A DNA stretch of 30,000 nucleotides from Mesostigma viride (Eukaryota; Streptophyta; Mesostigmatophyceae; Mesostigmatales; Mesostigmataceae), in contig RPFO01000041.1 in NCBI GenBank assembly GCA_009746045.1, forward strand, positions 1,681,613 through 1,711,612, in the 5' to 3' direction. The position numbers and the translations under genes were made by a program. This document shows, one piece after another, positions 10,115 through 18,295 of the stretch; within the stretch, counting starts at the first letter, position 1; each line of letters begins with the position of its first letter. A model generated the notes under the pieces. It did not search any database and had not been told where the DNA came from. It worked only from the letters and a program-made list of their open reading frames with translations.

Positions 10115-10578
10115 TCGGATTTCTCTGAAAATAGTTTATTAAACAGAATGCGGGAAAGAAAGGGCCGCCACAACCTTGTGGCTGTACATGCAGAGAGGCT
10201 TGTTAGACGAATGGGGACGACTTGTTGTTTACCGGGGAATCCTACTGGCAACTAGCTTTGCCTTTTGTAAGTCAGGCGCCGTTTGTTTGAACGGCCGGCC
10301 ATGTGTGGAATGCTGACGGAAGTTGCGTCAAAAAGCTGTAATAAAATCTGATGTAACCAGCACTCATCAATTGATTGGTGTGCTGCTTGGTTGGGTAGTG
10401 TGTTCAGGGTTGCATTCGAAGAGTACACATGGCCTGACAGCTCAGACGTGTGACAGATGAGCTGGCTGGCTGAATTAAAAAATTGTCAGCGTTAGGATAT
10501 TTCTGGTTTTGCCGTTTTCCATTTTGACGGTAGGCTTGATAAGCATGGTCGGCGGGTTGTGACCCGTAATTGTTTCTT
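10115..10578 (+). repeat. A2 repeat of split-direct-repeat element 1
   Basis: Second copy of A at an offset of 1538 bp, immediately after B1. Homology with A1 stops at GTTTCTT, after which A2 has a unique 21-bp spacer. Confidence 0.85.
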
Positions 10579-10599
10579 CCCACCCATCCCACGGCCCTT

Positions 10600-10720
10600 G
10601 GGGGGCTCTTGCTCCTGCATGCGAGGGAGACGAGATGACTACTTAAACCTGCCTTTGGCAGGGGCTCTACTCATTGTTTTCAATCAAATGCTGGTTTTCT
10701 TGGGAGCTCAAGTGTCATAA
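10600..10720 (+). repeat. B2 repeat, right end of split-direct-repeat element 1
   Basis: Second copy of B at an offset of 606 bp. It ends GTGTCATAA, and the next base resumes the interrupted inverted-repeat arm (ATAGTTTTGG). Confidence 0.85.
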
Positions 10721-10854
10721 ATAGTTTTGGAGGCGAGTTTCTGTTGGCGTTAAGTCGTAGTATTGTACGATTGATAGATTGGTAGTGCATTGGTGGTACT
10801 GCACGACGGTATTGGACGGAGTTCCCGGAATCCCGGTCTGGCAAGCGGATTTTG

Positions 10855-10893
10855 CATCTCACGGGTACATCTCACGGGTACATCTCACGGGTA
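10855..10893 (+). repeat. Three tandem copies of a 13-bp unit
   Basis: CATCTCACGGGTA occurs three times in a row inside the palindromic element, just upstream of a small ORF. Confidence 0.9.
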
Positions 10894-10910
10894 CACCACA
10901 CGGCACGAAA

Positions 10911-11039
10911 ATGGCTCGCAGAAAAGCTAGGAACCTAGGCGACTACCTATTTGGCGCCGCGTCGGTCGTGACGTTGTTTACTACTGCGTTGGATCTGCAT
11001 CTTCGGCGTTCGTGGGTTGTTTCGAAACCCGGTCGATGA
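10911..11039 (+). CDS. Small hypothetical ORF (42 codons) inside the palindromic element
   Basis: The ORF starts in a favourable context (GAAAATGGCT) and encodes MARRKARNLGDYLFGAAS, then a hydrophobic VVTLFTTALDL and a basic tail, ending TGA. A basic N-terminus and one hydrophobic stretch are all that can be seen. No family is recognised. It lies in a non-autonomous element and may be chance. Confidence 0.2.
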   Translation: MARRKARNLGDYLFGAASVVTLFTTALDLHLRRSWVVSKPGR

Positions 11040-11264
11040 GATTTAACAGAGAAGTCGGGTATATAAATGATCCTTCTTTCACAACTATGTGAAAATGTAA
11101 AAGTCGAAGTGAATTAAACGGCTTAACATGTTGTCGACTTGTCGACCAATTCTATAAGTTAACGCCAATCGAAACTCGCGTCCAAAAATATATCTGGATA
11201 GAGGCATGTCTCTTATTTCATTTCAAGGTACCTCTTAATTAATCTCGGGCCCCGCCTCGGGCTA

Positions 11265-11305
11265 TAAGTTTGAAAAAAAAAAAGTCTGTAAAGTCCGGGC
11301 AAAGG

Positions 11306-11307
<2 letters not shown>
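11265..11307 (+). repeat. 42-bp direct repeat, right copy
   Basis: Matches 8368-8409. It begins 19 bases after the right inverted-repeat arm and runs straight into the (TTG)n array. Confidence 0.7.

Positions 11308-11402
<95 letters not shown>
11307..11402. repeat. (TTG)n microsatellite, about 32 units
   Basis: Uninterrupted TTG trinucleotide run. In one frame it reads as poly-Cys, which is not credible as protein. Confidence 0.98.
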
Positions 11403-11403
<1 letters not shown>

Positions 11404-11924
11404 CCCACGCCGCCCAAGGGCAGCAGAGATCTGTAGTGGCCTCCTACTGTAAGCTGATGAGCCTGTGAGCCAGGGGTAAGATCTTGACCTGTGCCACGGA
11501 AGCTCCTATTCGGGCCAGGATGAAGAAAACTCTTGTGCGGGGGCGAGTGCGGAGGTCCGGCGCACTACCGCACTTGCAGTTTCAGCACCCAAAGCGCTGC
11601 GCCGACGAGGAGCATTGCGCGCCAGCCTACGGCCCTACGCGCCTGTGTCCATGTTTGGCGCGAGCTTTGGCGCGTAAATTAAAAACAGCTGTGACAGGTT
11701 TTACCTAGATCACAAATTTCACAAGTTGGAGCGACGAGTCACGAGTCACGACCATGGAGGACATCGTTGAATTGTGATGCTACTCGCCAGACTCGAGCTC
11801 GCTGGCACTCAAGTTCGTGGCACCCTCTACATAATTATTCCTCTTCACGCTTCTTGTAACTAGATGACTGGTTTACCGGTGTGTGCAACATCTGAATCGG
11901 CACGACGAAAAGGCGAAATATGTT
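11403..11924. other. Unassigned stretch containing one arm of a dispersed inverted segment
   Basis: No recognised gene. Positions 11498-11573 recur inverted at 23572-23648 with about 90% identity. The short open frame over it (11484-11708) matches nothing I know. Confidence 0.45.
11498..11573 (+). repeat. Dispersed 76-bp segment, + copy
   Basis: Includes AAGCTCCTATTCGGGCCAGG, then ATGAAGAAAAC and GTGCGGGGGCGAGTGCGG. The other copy is on the opposite strand at 23572-23648, 12 kb away. Confidence 0.75.
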
Positions 11925-12019
11925 GTAATTGAGATCAGTTCCTGGAATAAACTTGTAAGCTGCGCAGGGGCTGGTAGGTTTGATATGTGTGACCGTCATC
12001 TTTTGCTTTCAAATTCCTG
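11925..12019 (+). repeat. 95-bp direct repeat flanking element 2, left copy
   Basis: Identical to 13915-14009. It starts GTAATTGAGATCAG and ends CAAATTCCTG. Its last two bases (TG) overlap the start of the neighbouring B2 remnant. Confidence 0.92.
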
Positions 12020-12080
12020 TGACACTAATTGACATGCCCGGAGGCACGCCGTTCAAGGCCCTTCATGAAGTACGTTGCCC
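12018..12080 (-). repeat. Truncated B2 of element 2
   Basis: A 63-bp copy of the first half of B1 (12598-12660). Homology stops at TGTGACACTAATTG on the plus strand, where the 95-bp flank begins. Confidence 0.85.
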
Positions 12081-12113
12081 TAGAGGCAACCAAGACACGG
12101 GTGGGTGGGTGGG

Positions 12114-12532
12114 GAGCAAAGAAAGAGGCCGACAAAACCAGCCAGAGCGGCTTTTAGTCGCAAAACCTCCCTTATCCCTAGCTAACTGACGTCATTAAAC
12201 CCTTATGTTTAGTGGATGCTAGTAAGACGCTAACCGTACAAACCGGGGGTAGAATATCCCGAATCTGCACGGCTAGTATTAAATAATGCGTAGGTTGTTC
12301 TTTTCAGGGGCACTGCACCTCACGCCCCGTTCCGCCCGGGTATAATCAACCCAAGCGCGGAACGCACATTTTATTTAATTCATTTTTCAACCATGCACTA
12401 TATTGCATCTACTAATCACAAAAGCTCTAGCCAAACAGCTACGAGTAAACACTACGACCTATAAGCCGCTCATCCAGCGGCCTCTTGTTCCCGCATTCAC
12501 GTATAGAAGAAACTCCGTTCAAAGAACCCCGA
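12114..12532 (-). repeat. A2 repeat of element 2
   Basis: Second 419-bp A copy, offset 1382 bp from A1. Followed (minus strand) by a 33-bp spacer with a GTGGGTGGGTGGGG-like run on the plus strand. Confidence 0.85.
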
Positions 12533-12660
12533 TTCATGTCCCACGTAGCTCCCACAAAAACCAGCATCTTCATTAAAACAATAAGTGGAAGCATACATGT
12601 GACACTAATTGACATGCCCGGAGGCACGCCGTTCAAGGCCCTTCATGAAGTACGTTGCCC
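12533..12660 (-). repeat. B1 repeat of element 2 (complete)
   Basis: Its first 63 bases recur at 12018-12080 (B2). The last 65, ending GGGAGCTACGTGGGACATGAA-like, align with the 3' end of the element 1 B repeat but are missing from B2. Confidence 0.75.
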
Positions 12661-13495
12661 AATCACCCCCGCCCTGGCTTTCCCTTGAAGCCGCACTCCA
12701 CCTTGCTCGTTGTCACAAGTGACCGCCCTGCCGCAAAACGGGAGCCCCCCACATCGGGAGGCGTGTGCCCGGCGGCTGTGGATGCATGGCCAGGCCCAAA
12801 AAGGCCCAGCGCATTTGCACTGCGATTGCGCACGGCCAGCCTATCATGACCCCTCTCGGGGCCCGAGTCGGTACCGCTATGGCCGTCTCCCCATAGACCC
12901 GGGGTGCTTCGAGAAAAAACGTGGACCTAGCCCAGGCCCCGCCAGCCCGGATGCCCGAGGCCACAGCCCCAGGCACCTGGCTGAACGAGAGTCCGTTCAG
13001 CCAAGACCGCATTTCCCCCCGAGGTTTCTATGCGTGGGGAAAAAATTTCTAGCTTAGGCGCTTTTCCCATCGCCGTCCCCAGCCCCAACCACCCCCCCCT
13101 CGGCGGAAGGCAATTGCAAAGTTTGCTGGCCAGCAGCAATTTCCGAAGAAAAAGCCGCAGGCCGCGGACCGAGACACGGGTCGCCAGTGCCAGCCATCCG
13201 GCTCCAACCCGGGGTGCAAGCATCCCCAGGTACGGAGCACCAGCTCGCGCACTGGGCCGACCAAGCGACAGTTGAGCACCTGTCACGGCATCCGGCCCAC
13301 CAAAGACCCCAAGCTGGGGAAAAGGTGCGGACCGGAGGTAATCATTTTCTTTTCTTTTAGTTAGCCGAGCGAGGAACTACGCCTGGCCGGTTAACAACTG
13401 GAAGTCTCACCACTGGCCAAGTGGCCAGTGCAACCAGTGCTTTTGGGATTTTGCTCCGCAGCACCCATAGCTGCGGCTGCCGCCGCAACGACAAC

Positions 13496-13914
13496 GAGCA
13501 AAGAAAGAGGCCGACAAAACCAGCCAGAGCGGCTTTTAGTCGCAAAACCTCCCTTATCCCTAGCTAACTGACGTCATTAAACCCTTATGTTTAGTGGATG
13601 CTAGTAAGACGCTAACCGTACAAACCGGGGGTAGAATATCCCGAATCTGCACGGCTAGTATTAAATAATGCGTAGGTTGTTCTTTTCAGGGGCACTGCAC
13701 CTCACGCCCCGTTCCGCCCGGGTATAATCAACCCAAGCGCGGAACGCACATTTTATTTAATTCATTTTTCAACCATGCACTATATTGCATCTACTAATCA
13801 CAAAAGCTCTAGCCAAACAGCTACGAGTAAACACTACGACCTATAAGCCGCTCATCCAGCGGCCTCTTGTTCCCGCATTCACGTATAGAAGAAACTCCGT
13901 TCAAAGAACCCCGA
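13496..13914 (-). repeat. A1 repeat of element 2
   Basis: 419-bp terminal repeat whose outer end (13914, minus strand) reads TCGGGG. The second copy is at 12114-12532. Confidence 0.85.
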
Positions 13915-14009
13915 GTAATTGAGATCAGTTCCTGGAATAAACTTGTAAGCTGCGCAGGGGCTGGTAGGTTTGATATGTGTGACCGTCATCTTTTGCTTTC
14001 AAATTCCTG
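13915..14009 (+). repeat. 95-bp direct repeat flanking element 2, right copy
   Basis: Identical to 11925-12019. It starts directly after the outer end of A1. Confidence 0.92.
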
Positions 14010-14873
14010 ATCGCCTTTCGTGCTCGACGCGGGGGGGGGGAGCCGGCTGTTGACATCCACTGCAACAACGAGCTCATGATTCGCAGATTTCATGGCCGCG
14101 CCGGCCCCTCCCGGCAGCATTTAATTTGCTGCTTGAACAGCAGCAGGCAGGGTGTGCTGGTGGCCCTTCTCGCGATTTGCCTAGCGGTTGGTCAACGGCA
14201 TCGTTTGGATGTCTGCCTTAGGTTAGGCGTTGCGCCCACAAAACCCTTATTTGGGTTCCTGTTCAAGTGGCGCAAAATAACATGAAGACTTGTTTCGCCT
14301 TGCTGAACAACCCCACTTGCCAGCCCGTACTCGTCATCACATTCCTCGCCCGGCATAGCATGTGCGTTGAGAAGACGCAGCCTTATCGGCCCGTTCCCGA
14401 TGTTCACATTATGAGCCGAAGTTAGTACAGCCCCTGCGCCTAGTGTCACTGCAATGTGAACTAATGATTCCTTTCCGCTTTTGTGATCGTAACCCGCTTA
14501 TCAGAATCATCAGGCGGTGTTCTTCTCGTTGTAGGGCATGTGGTGATGCATAAGTGTGCGGGGGTGCCTGCGGTCTGCCATCCAAAATGTCTTGTTGTTG
14601 TGACTTTCAACCCACGTAACTAGAAAGAAGTAACACGGGTAATTATTAGAGAGCTTACTTACTACCTTATTTTCTAGATTCCAGTATTTTTGCTGGAGAT
14701 TTTAACGCCATGCCATGGGGCTTGGTGGCGCATGTGTGTAGAGAAAGGGCAGTGGCCGGTTAATAAGCCTGCAACCAGGGGATGCACTCGAGATGTTCGG
14801 CACAACCCCGCTGTACTCGGTCAATAGCGTGCTGTTAACGTGCACTCGACCCTAAGAATCTGGAGGCTGAGCT
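14010..14873. other. Non-coding stretch, no gene recognised
   Basis: A poly-G run lies near 14031. An 86-codon minus-strand ORF at 14192-14449 (MTLGAGAVLTSAHNVNIGNG...) is unlike any family I know, and an overlapping plus-strand ORF shadows it. I see no supported gene. Confidence 0.4.
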
Positions 14874-15442
14874 CCCTCCCTCCCTCCCTCCCTCCTCCCT
14901 CCCTCCCTCCCTCCCTCCCTCCCTCCCTCCTCCTCCCTCCCTCCCTCCCTCCCTCCCTCCCTCCCTCCCTCCCTCCCTCCCTCCCTCCCTCCCTCCCTCC
15001 CTCCCTCCCTCCCTCCCTCCCTCCCTCCTCCCTCCCTCCCTCCCTCCCTCCCTCCCTCCCTCCCTCCTCCCTCCCTCCCTCCCTCCCTCCCTCCTCCCTC
15101 CCTCCCTCCCTCCCTCCCTCCCTCCCTCCCTCCCTCCCTCCCTCCCTCCCTCCCTCCCTCCCTCCCTCCCCCCCCTCCCTCCCTCCCTCCCTCCCTCCCT
15201 CCCTCCCTCCCTCCCTCCCTCCCTCCCTCCCTCCCTCCCTCCCTCCCTCCTCCCTCCCTCCCTCCCTCCCTCCCTCCCTCCCTCCCTCCCTCCCTCCCTC
15301 CCTCCCTCCCTCCCTCCCTCCCTCCCTCCCTCCCTCCCTCCCTCCCTCCCTCCCTCCCTCCCTCCCTCCCTCCCTCCCTCCCTCCCTCCCTCCCTCCCTC
15401 CCTCCCTCCCTCCCTCCCTCCCTCCCTCCCTCCCTCTCTCTC
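14874..15442. repeat. (CCCT)n microsatellite, about 570 bp
   Basis: Nearly pure CCCT on the plus strand with scattered CCT interruptions and one longer C run at 15170. It ends in a short CT run. The minus strand is GGGA, a strong G-quadruplex former. The long reading frames across it are repeat artefacts. Confidence 0.98.
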
Positions 15443-16151
15443 ACCCAAGTTTTCTTTTTGCATGTACATTTGCATGCAATTTAACAGAATAGGCAAAAAG
15501 AAAGAAGGATGTTTCGCCCATAGCTTGACATTGCTTTGCATGCGTGCATGTGTGTGTGTGTGCACACGCGTGTTGGTCATTTCTAGGTTGATTTTTTGCC
15601 CTCCTTGCATGTCTGATTGTGTGGACACAGACAGCGGACATCTCAGCATTGGCCATCATCCGAGGTTCCAGTCCTGATTATTCATGCCGGCGTTGACTAG
15701 GCATGCGGGCCGACACTGCTACAAATCCGTGAGAGTCCAGCAATCGGTGGAGCTTGGAGCTATAAACTGAAGAGCTAACTGACCAAACACCTGCCTTTAT
15801 GTCGATCACGTTGCCCAGGCTTGTTAGCTATGGTGGCTTCATGTCATGTGTATTGTAGGTAGTAGTGTTCCATGTGCTAGCTGATGATCTATGTTATACA
15901 GCTCTCCATGTTCTTATCCCTCCATATTTGGCCTTACCGCTCTACAGTCGGTGTGGGCTCCCCATGTTACCAAATTTGGTAAGCATAGTGATTCGGGCCG
16001 TGGTACCTGCAACCCTGTCACTAGAAACTGAGTGGATAATGAAGCATGAGGTATGACTAATTGATTAATTGATTAACGTGAGTACATTAATTGATGAATA
16101 AGTAAGCAAATAATTAATTAGTGTATGAAGTAATGAATGTCCATACACGTA
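15443..16151. other. AT-rich intergenic stretch
   Basis: A TG/CA run lies near 15547-15566 and ATTGATTA-type repeats near 16057-16110. No gene is supported. Confidence 0.5.
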
Positions 16152-16162
16152 CTACACGTAAT
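16152..16162. repeat. Target-site duplication of LINE-B, left copy
   Basis: CTACACGTAAT, identical to 18285-18295. Confidence 0.9.
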
Positions 16163-18284
16163 TAAAAAAAAAATTAAATTATAACATGCCTCCGTGGGGA
16201 GGTCATGTAGCACATATTTCATGATGGATGGGGTGGAGGAAGCCGCGTGATCGAACTATCCTAACTCTAAGCTATCTAGAAAATCCTAACTACACTACTC
16301 ATCAAAACGCCTCCTCCGCTTGGGGGGAGGTGGCTTGCCCACAGGGTCGGGCGTGTACGCCTTGACAATCTTCTTCCACCGCGTCTTGTCCTGCATGGCA
16401 GTCCAAAGACGGGAGAGAGAGTGGATGCGGTGCTCAAACTGGGCTGGGACCACTAGGTCGTCCAGCAACATCTGAACGTAGTTGGTGACAGGTTTCCCTA
16501 CCCTTTTGGGAATGTCCTCGGGGCCAGGCCAGGTCAGAATGTGCCGCCCTGGCTGGCCAAGCCGCTGGGGGCCGGCCAGACCAAGGGTGGTGTCGACCTG
16601 GCTGGTGCGGGCAAGGTGTCCTACAAATGCTATCCTACGCTGCCTAATCTTGTCCGAAACACGAGGCATGCCATGATACAAAGACTCTGATGACGGACGC
16701 TCGGAAAAACCTACGTTAAGGACCTGTCGAAGCATCCTGTAAACTGTGCCGTCTAGCCTAGCTGCCAGTATGGGTGTGATTGTCCACGCCTCGGCGCCAT
16801 ACGTGAGCACCGTGAGGACGAGGACCTTGAAGAGCATGCGCTTGCGGTGCCCGCCCAGGCCCTTCGAGCGCCAGTAGGGTGTGAGCGAACGGAGCTTGGC
16901 CCAGGTAAGGCCGATGCGGGTGTCCACATCGTCGGCGGTGTCAGGAAGCCAGCTCCCCAACAGCTTGAAGCGGTCGCGGAACGGGACCTCCGTCCCGTCG
17001 AGCAGGCGCGGCAGCGGTGGTTTACTGGAGGCCCCAATCACCATCGCCTCGGTTTTGACACTAATCTCCAGCCCCACCGCCCGCGCCTCCAGGCCCAGGC
17101 AGTCCAGCCAGGTCTGAATGTGCTCGGGGCTCTCGATGAGGGTGGTATCATCCGCATAAATCAGGTCGGCAAGGCGGTAACCAGGTCTAACCCCGCCGTG
17201 CTCTTTCACGTTAAGGATGTCCAAGCCTGGCGCGAACCCCTTAAGAGCAGTAAAGCGCGCACGTGCCCGGCGCATGACGTGATCCACGACAATAATGACA
17301 GGTATGGGGACAGGACACAACCTTGCCACACCCCGTGGTGAAGGGGGAATGGTGGAGTGGTGCCCTCCGCAGTCCGCACTACTGCCTGTGAGCCCTCATA
17401 CAGTCGGCGAATGGCAGCAATAAACGCAGGTGGTACCCGATCCAGAGCTAGGATGGCCCAAAGAGCCTCCCAGAGAACCGTGTCAAAGGCCTTGATATAG
17501 TCAACAAAAATGAAGACCAGCGGCAAACTGTCAGGGGGAAGTCGACGCACCTCCTCCATCAACCGGCGCGCGACAAACACAGCCATGACAGTGTTACGAC
17601 CACGACGGAAACCCATCTGAGACTCACCCAGGTGTGGGTCCAGCGCGGCGCGGCCTCCGCAAACACCACCTCAGGAGCTGGGGTGCGGAAAGTCTCAATT
17701 GCGTCCTTCAGAGGCACCCCGGAGCCTGTGCAGCATCATGCGCATGAAGACCTTCAGCGCGGCGCTCTGGAGGCAGACACCCCGGTAGTTGCTGGGGTCA
17801 GCAGCAGAGCCCTTCTTGTACAGCATGACGCGGATGGCCGTCTGCCACTCGGCAGGCGGAGGCTCGTCAGAGAGCAGGACACGGTTGCAGAACGCCAGCA
17901 GAAGATCCCTAACCGCCAGATCAGGGGTCTTCAGCAGCTCAGCAGAAAGGTGGTCGGCACCGACCGCCGCATCGTACCGCAGGCGAGCAAGGGCGCCGTC
18001 CAATTCCTTCAAAGTGAAGGGGGGGACGACGTCGTCAGTGGCAAGGCAGCCCTCCCGGCAAGGCGGGGACTTGGTAGTCCGCGGCCGAGGAGGGGGGCGC
18101 TGGCGGCGGCGGGGGTCCGGCGACCCCGACGCGGGCGGCCGTCTCGGGGTGAAGCGGCGGGGGGGGGGCGCGAGCCCCACCGGTCAAGGAAACATTGTGG
18201 GCCTACCAGCGCCGGTCAAGGCTGACCGGCGCCGTGCCGTCCCCCGTGTGCTCCACCGGGGTGCGCTGCCGCCGGCCGCCGAGC
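16163..18284 (-). mobile_element. LINE-B, 5'-truncated non-LTR retrotransposon
   Basis: A minus-strand insertion bounded by an exact 11-bp target duplication (16152-16162, 18285-18295). It holds only the RT and C-terminal part of ORF2, a 3' UTR of about 130 bases, and a tail reading ATAATTTAATT plus a T run. Endonuclease and ORF1 are absent, the usual result of incomplete target-primed reverse transcription. LINE-C and LINE-D share this 3' UTR. Confidence 0.92.
16295..18180 (-). pseudogene. LINE-B ORF2 fragment: reverse transcriptase and C-terminal region
   Basis: The RT starts with FTLKELDGALARLRYDAAVG, then ADHLSAELLK, IRVMLYKKGSAADPSNYRG, GFRRGRNT, FVDYIKAFD (motif A), GVWQGCVLSPYL and IYADD (catalytic). 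The C-terminus has LTYGAEAWT, GHLARTSQVDT and RWKKIVKAYTPDPVGKPPPP, ending RRRRFDE. A one-base deletion at about 17298 (relative to LINE-A, CTGTCATT versus CTGTTTATT) shifts the frame inside the SPYL motif. Between 17650 and 17700 it carries about 50 extra bases that LINE-A lacks, with stops in two frames. The third frame there reads LKDAIETFRTPAPEVVFAEA. Otherwise the two elements are clearly one lineage. This copy is inactive. Confidence 0.9.
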
Positions 18285-18295
18285 CTACACGTAAT
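18285..18295. repeat. Target-site duplication of LINE-B, right copy
   Basis: CTACACGTAAT, identical to 16152-16162. Confidence 0.9.

Larger units (their letters stand above)
8577..10720 (+). mobile_element. Non-autonomous split-direct-repeat element 1 (PAT/TOC1-like layout)
   Basis: The order is A1 (8577-9040), internal (9041-9993), B1 (9994-10114), A2 (10115-10578), a 21-bp spacer, then B2 (10600-10720). The A copies (464 bp) differ at only two places seen (ATGTT/ATTTT and TAAATG/TAATTG); the B copies are essentially identical. B1 abuts A2 directly, so the inner junction GTGTCATAA|TCGGATTT joins the element's own two ends. This A1-internal-B1-A2-B2 order is the hallmark of PAT/Ngaro-type tyrosine-recombinase (DIRS-order) retrotransposons, and Chlamydomonas TOC1 has a comparable unusual repeat order (established knowledge). 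The 953-bp internal part has no RT, RNase H or recombinase. It does have hairpins at 9124-9163 and 9283-9303. The element splits the palindromic element with no target duplication. Confidence 0.75.
8522..11246. mobile_element. Palindromic (inverted-repeat) element split by a later insertion
   Basis: The left arm is 8522-8576 joined to 10721-10765; the right arm is 11147-11246, inverted. Joined this way, the two 100-base arms align without a gap and with about 17 mismatches. Both begin GAGATTAA and share AGGTACCTTGAAAT, GCGAGTTTC and TTGGCGTTAA. Without the 2144-bp insertion the element would be 581 bp. Its centre (10766-11146) holds three 13-bp repeats and a 42-codon ORF, but no transposase. 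It is probably a MITE-like non-autonomous DNA element. No convincing target duplication was found at the outer ends, so the superfamily is open. Confidence 0.7.
12018..13914 (-). mobile_element. Non-autonomous split-direct-repeat element 2, right end truncated
   Basis: Read on the minus strand: A1 (13914-13496), internal (13495-12661), B1 (12660-12533), A2 (12532-12114), a 33-bp spacer, then a partial B2 (12080-12018). The A copies are 419 bp and nearly identical. B1 abuts A2 with the junction GGACATGAA|TCGGGGTT. It is clearly related to element 1. A starts TCGGGGTTCTTTGAA (versus TCGGATTTCTCTGAA), and both share GAATGCGGGAA then GGCCGC. B ends with ATGCTGGTTTT...GGGAGCT in both. B2 lacks its last 65 bases; an identical 95-bp sequence flanks the element on both sides instead. 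The internal region has no RT or recombinase ORF; it has a perfect 8-bp-arm hairpin (ACTGGCCA-AG-TGGCCAGT) at about 13412-13430. Confidence 0.72.

Noticed and set aside
8577-10578. Ordinary LTR retrotransposon with A as LTR
   Set aside because: A does not begin TG or end CA. A copy of B lies beyond A2, and there is no target duplication.
8577-10720. Helitron (starts TC, tandem-like structure, hairpin near one end)
   Set aside because: The right end is ATAA rather than CTRR, the flanks are not A/T as required, and the hairpin is about 60 bases from the end. Split direct repeats explain the layout better.
11270-11452. ORF with a poly-Cys run
   Set aside because: Product of the (TTG)n array.
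14192-14449. 86-codon minus-strand ORF
   Set aside because: No recognisable motif, overlapped by an opposite-strand ORF, no transcript signals.
14821-15649. Long frames of repeated Glu-Gly-Gly-Arg or Leu-Pro-Pro-Ser over the CCCT array
   Set aside because: A tetranucleotide repeat is open in several frames on both strands. This is an artefact, not a protein.
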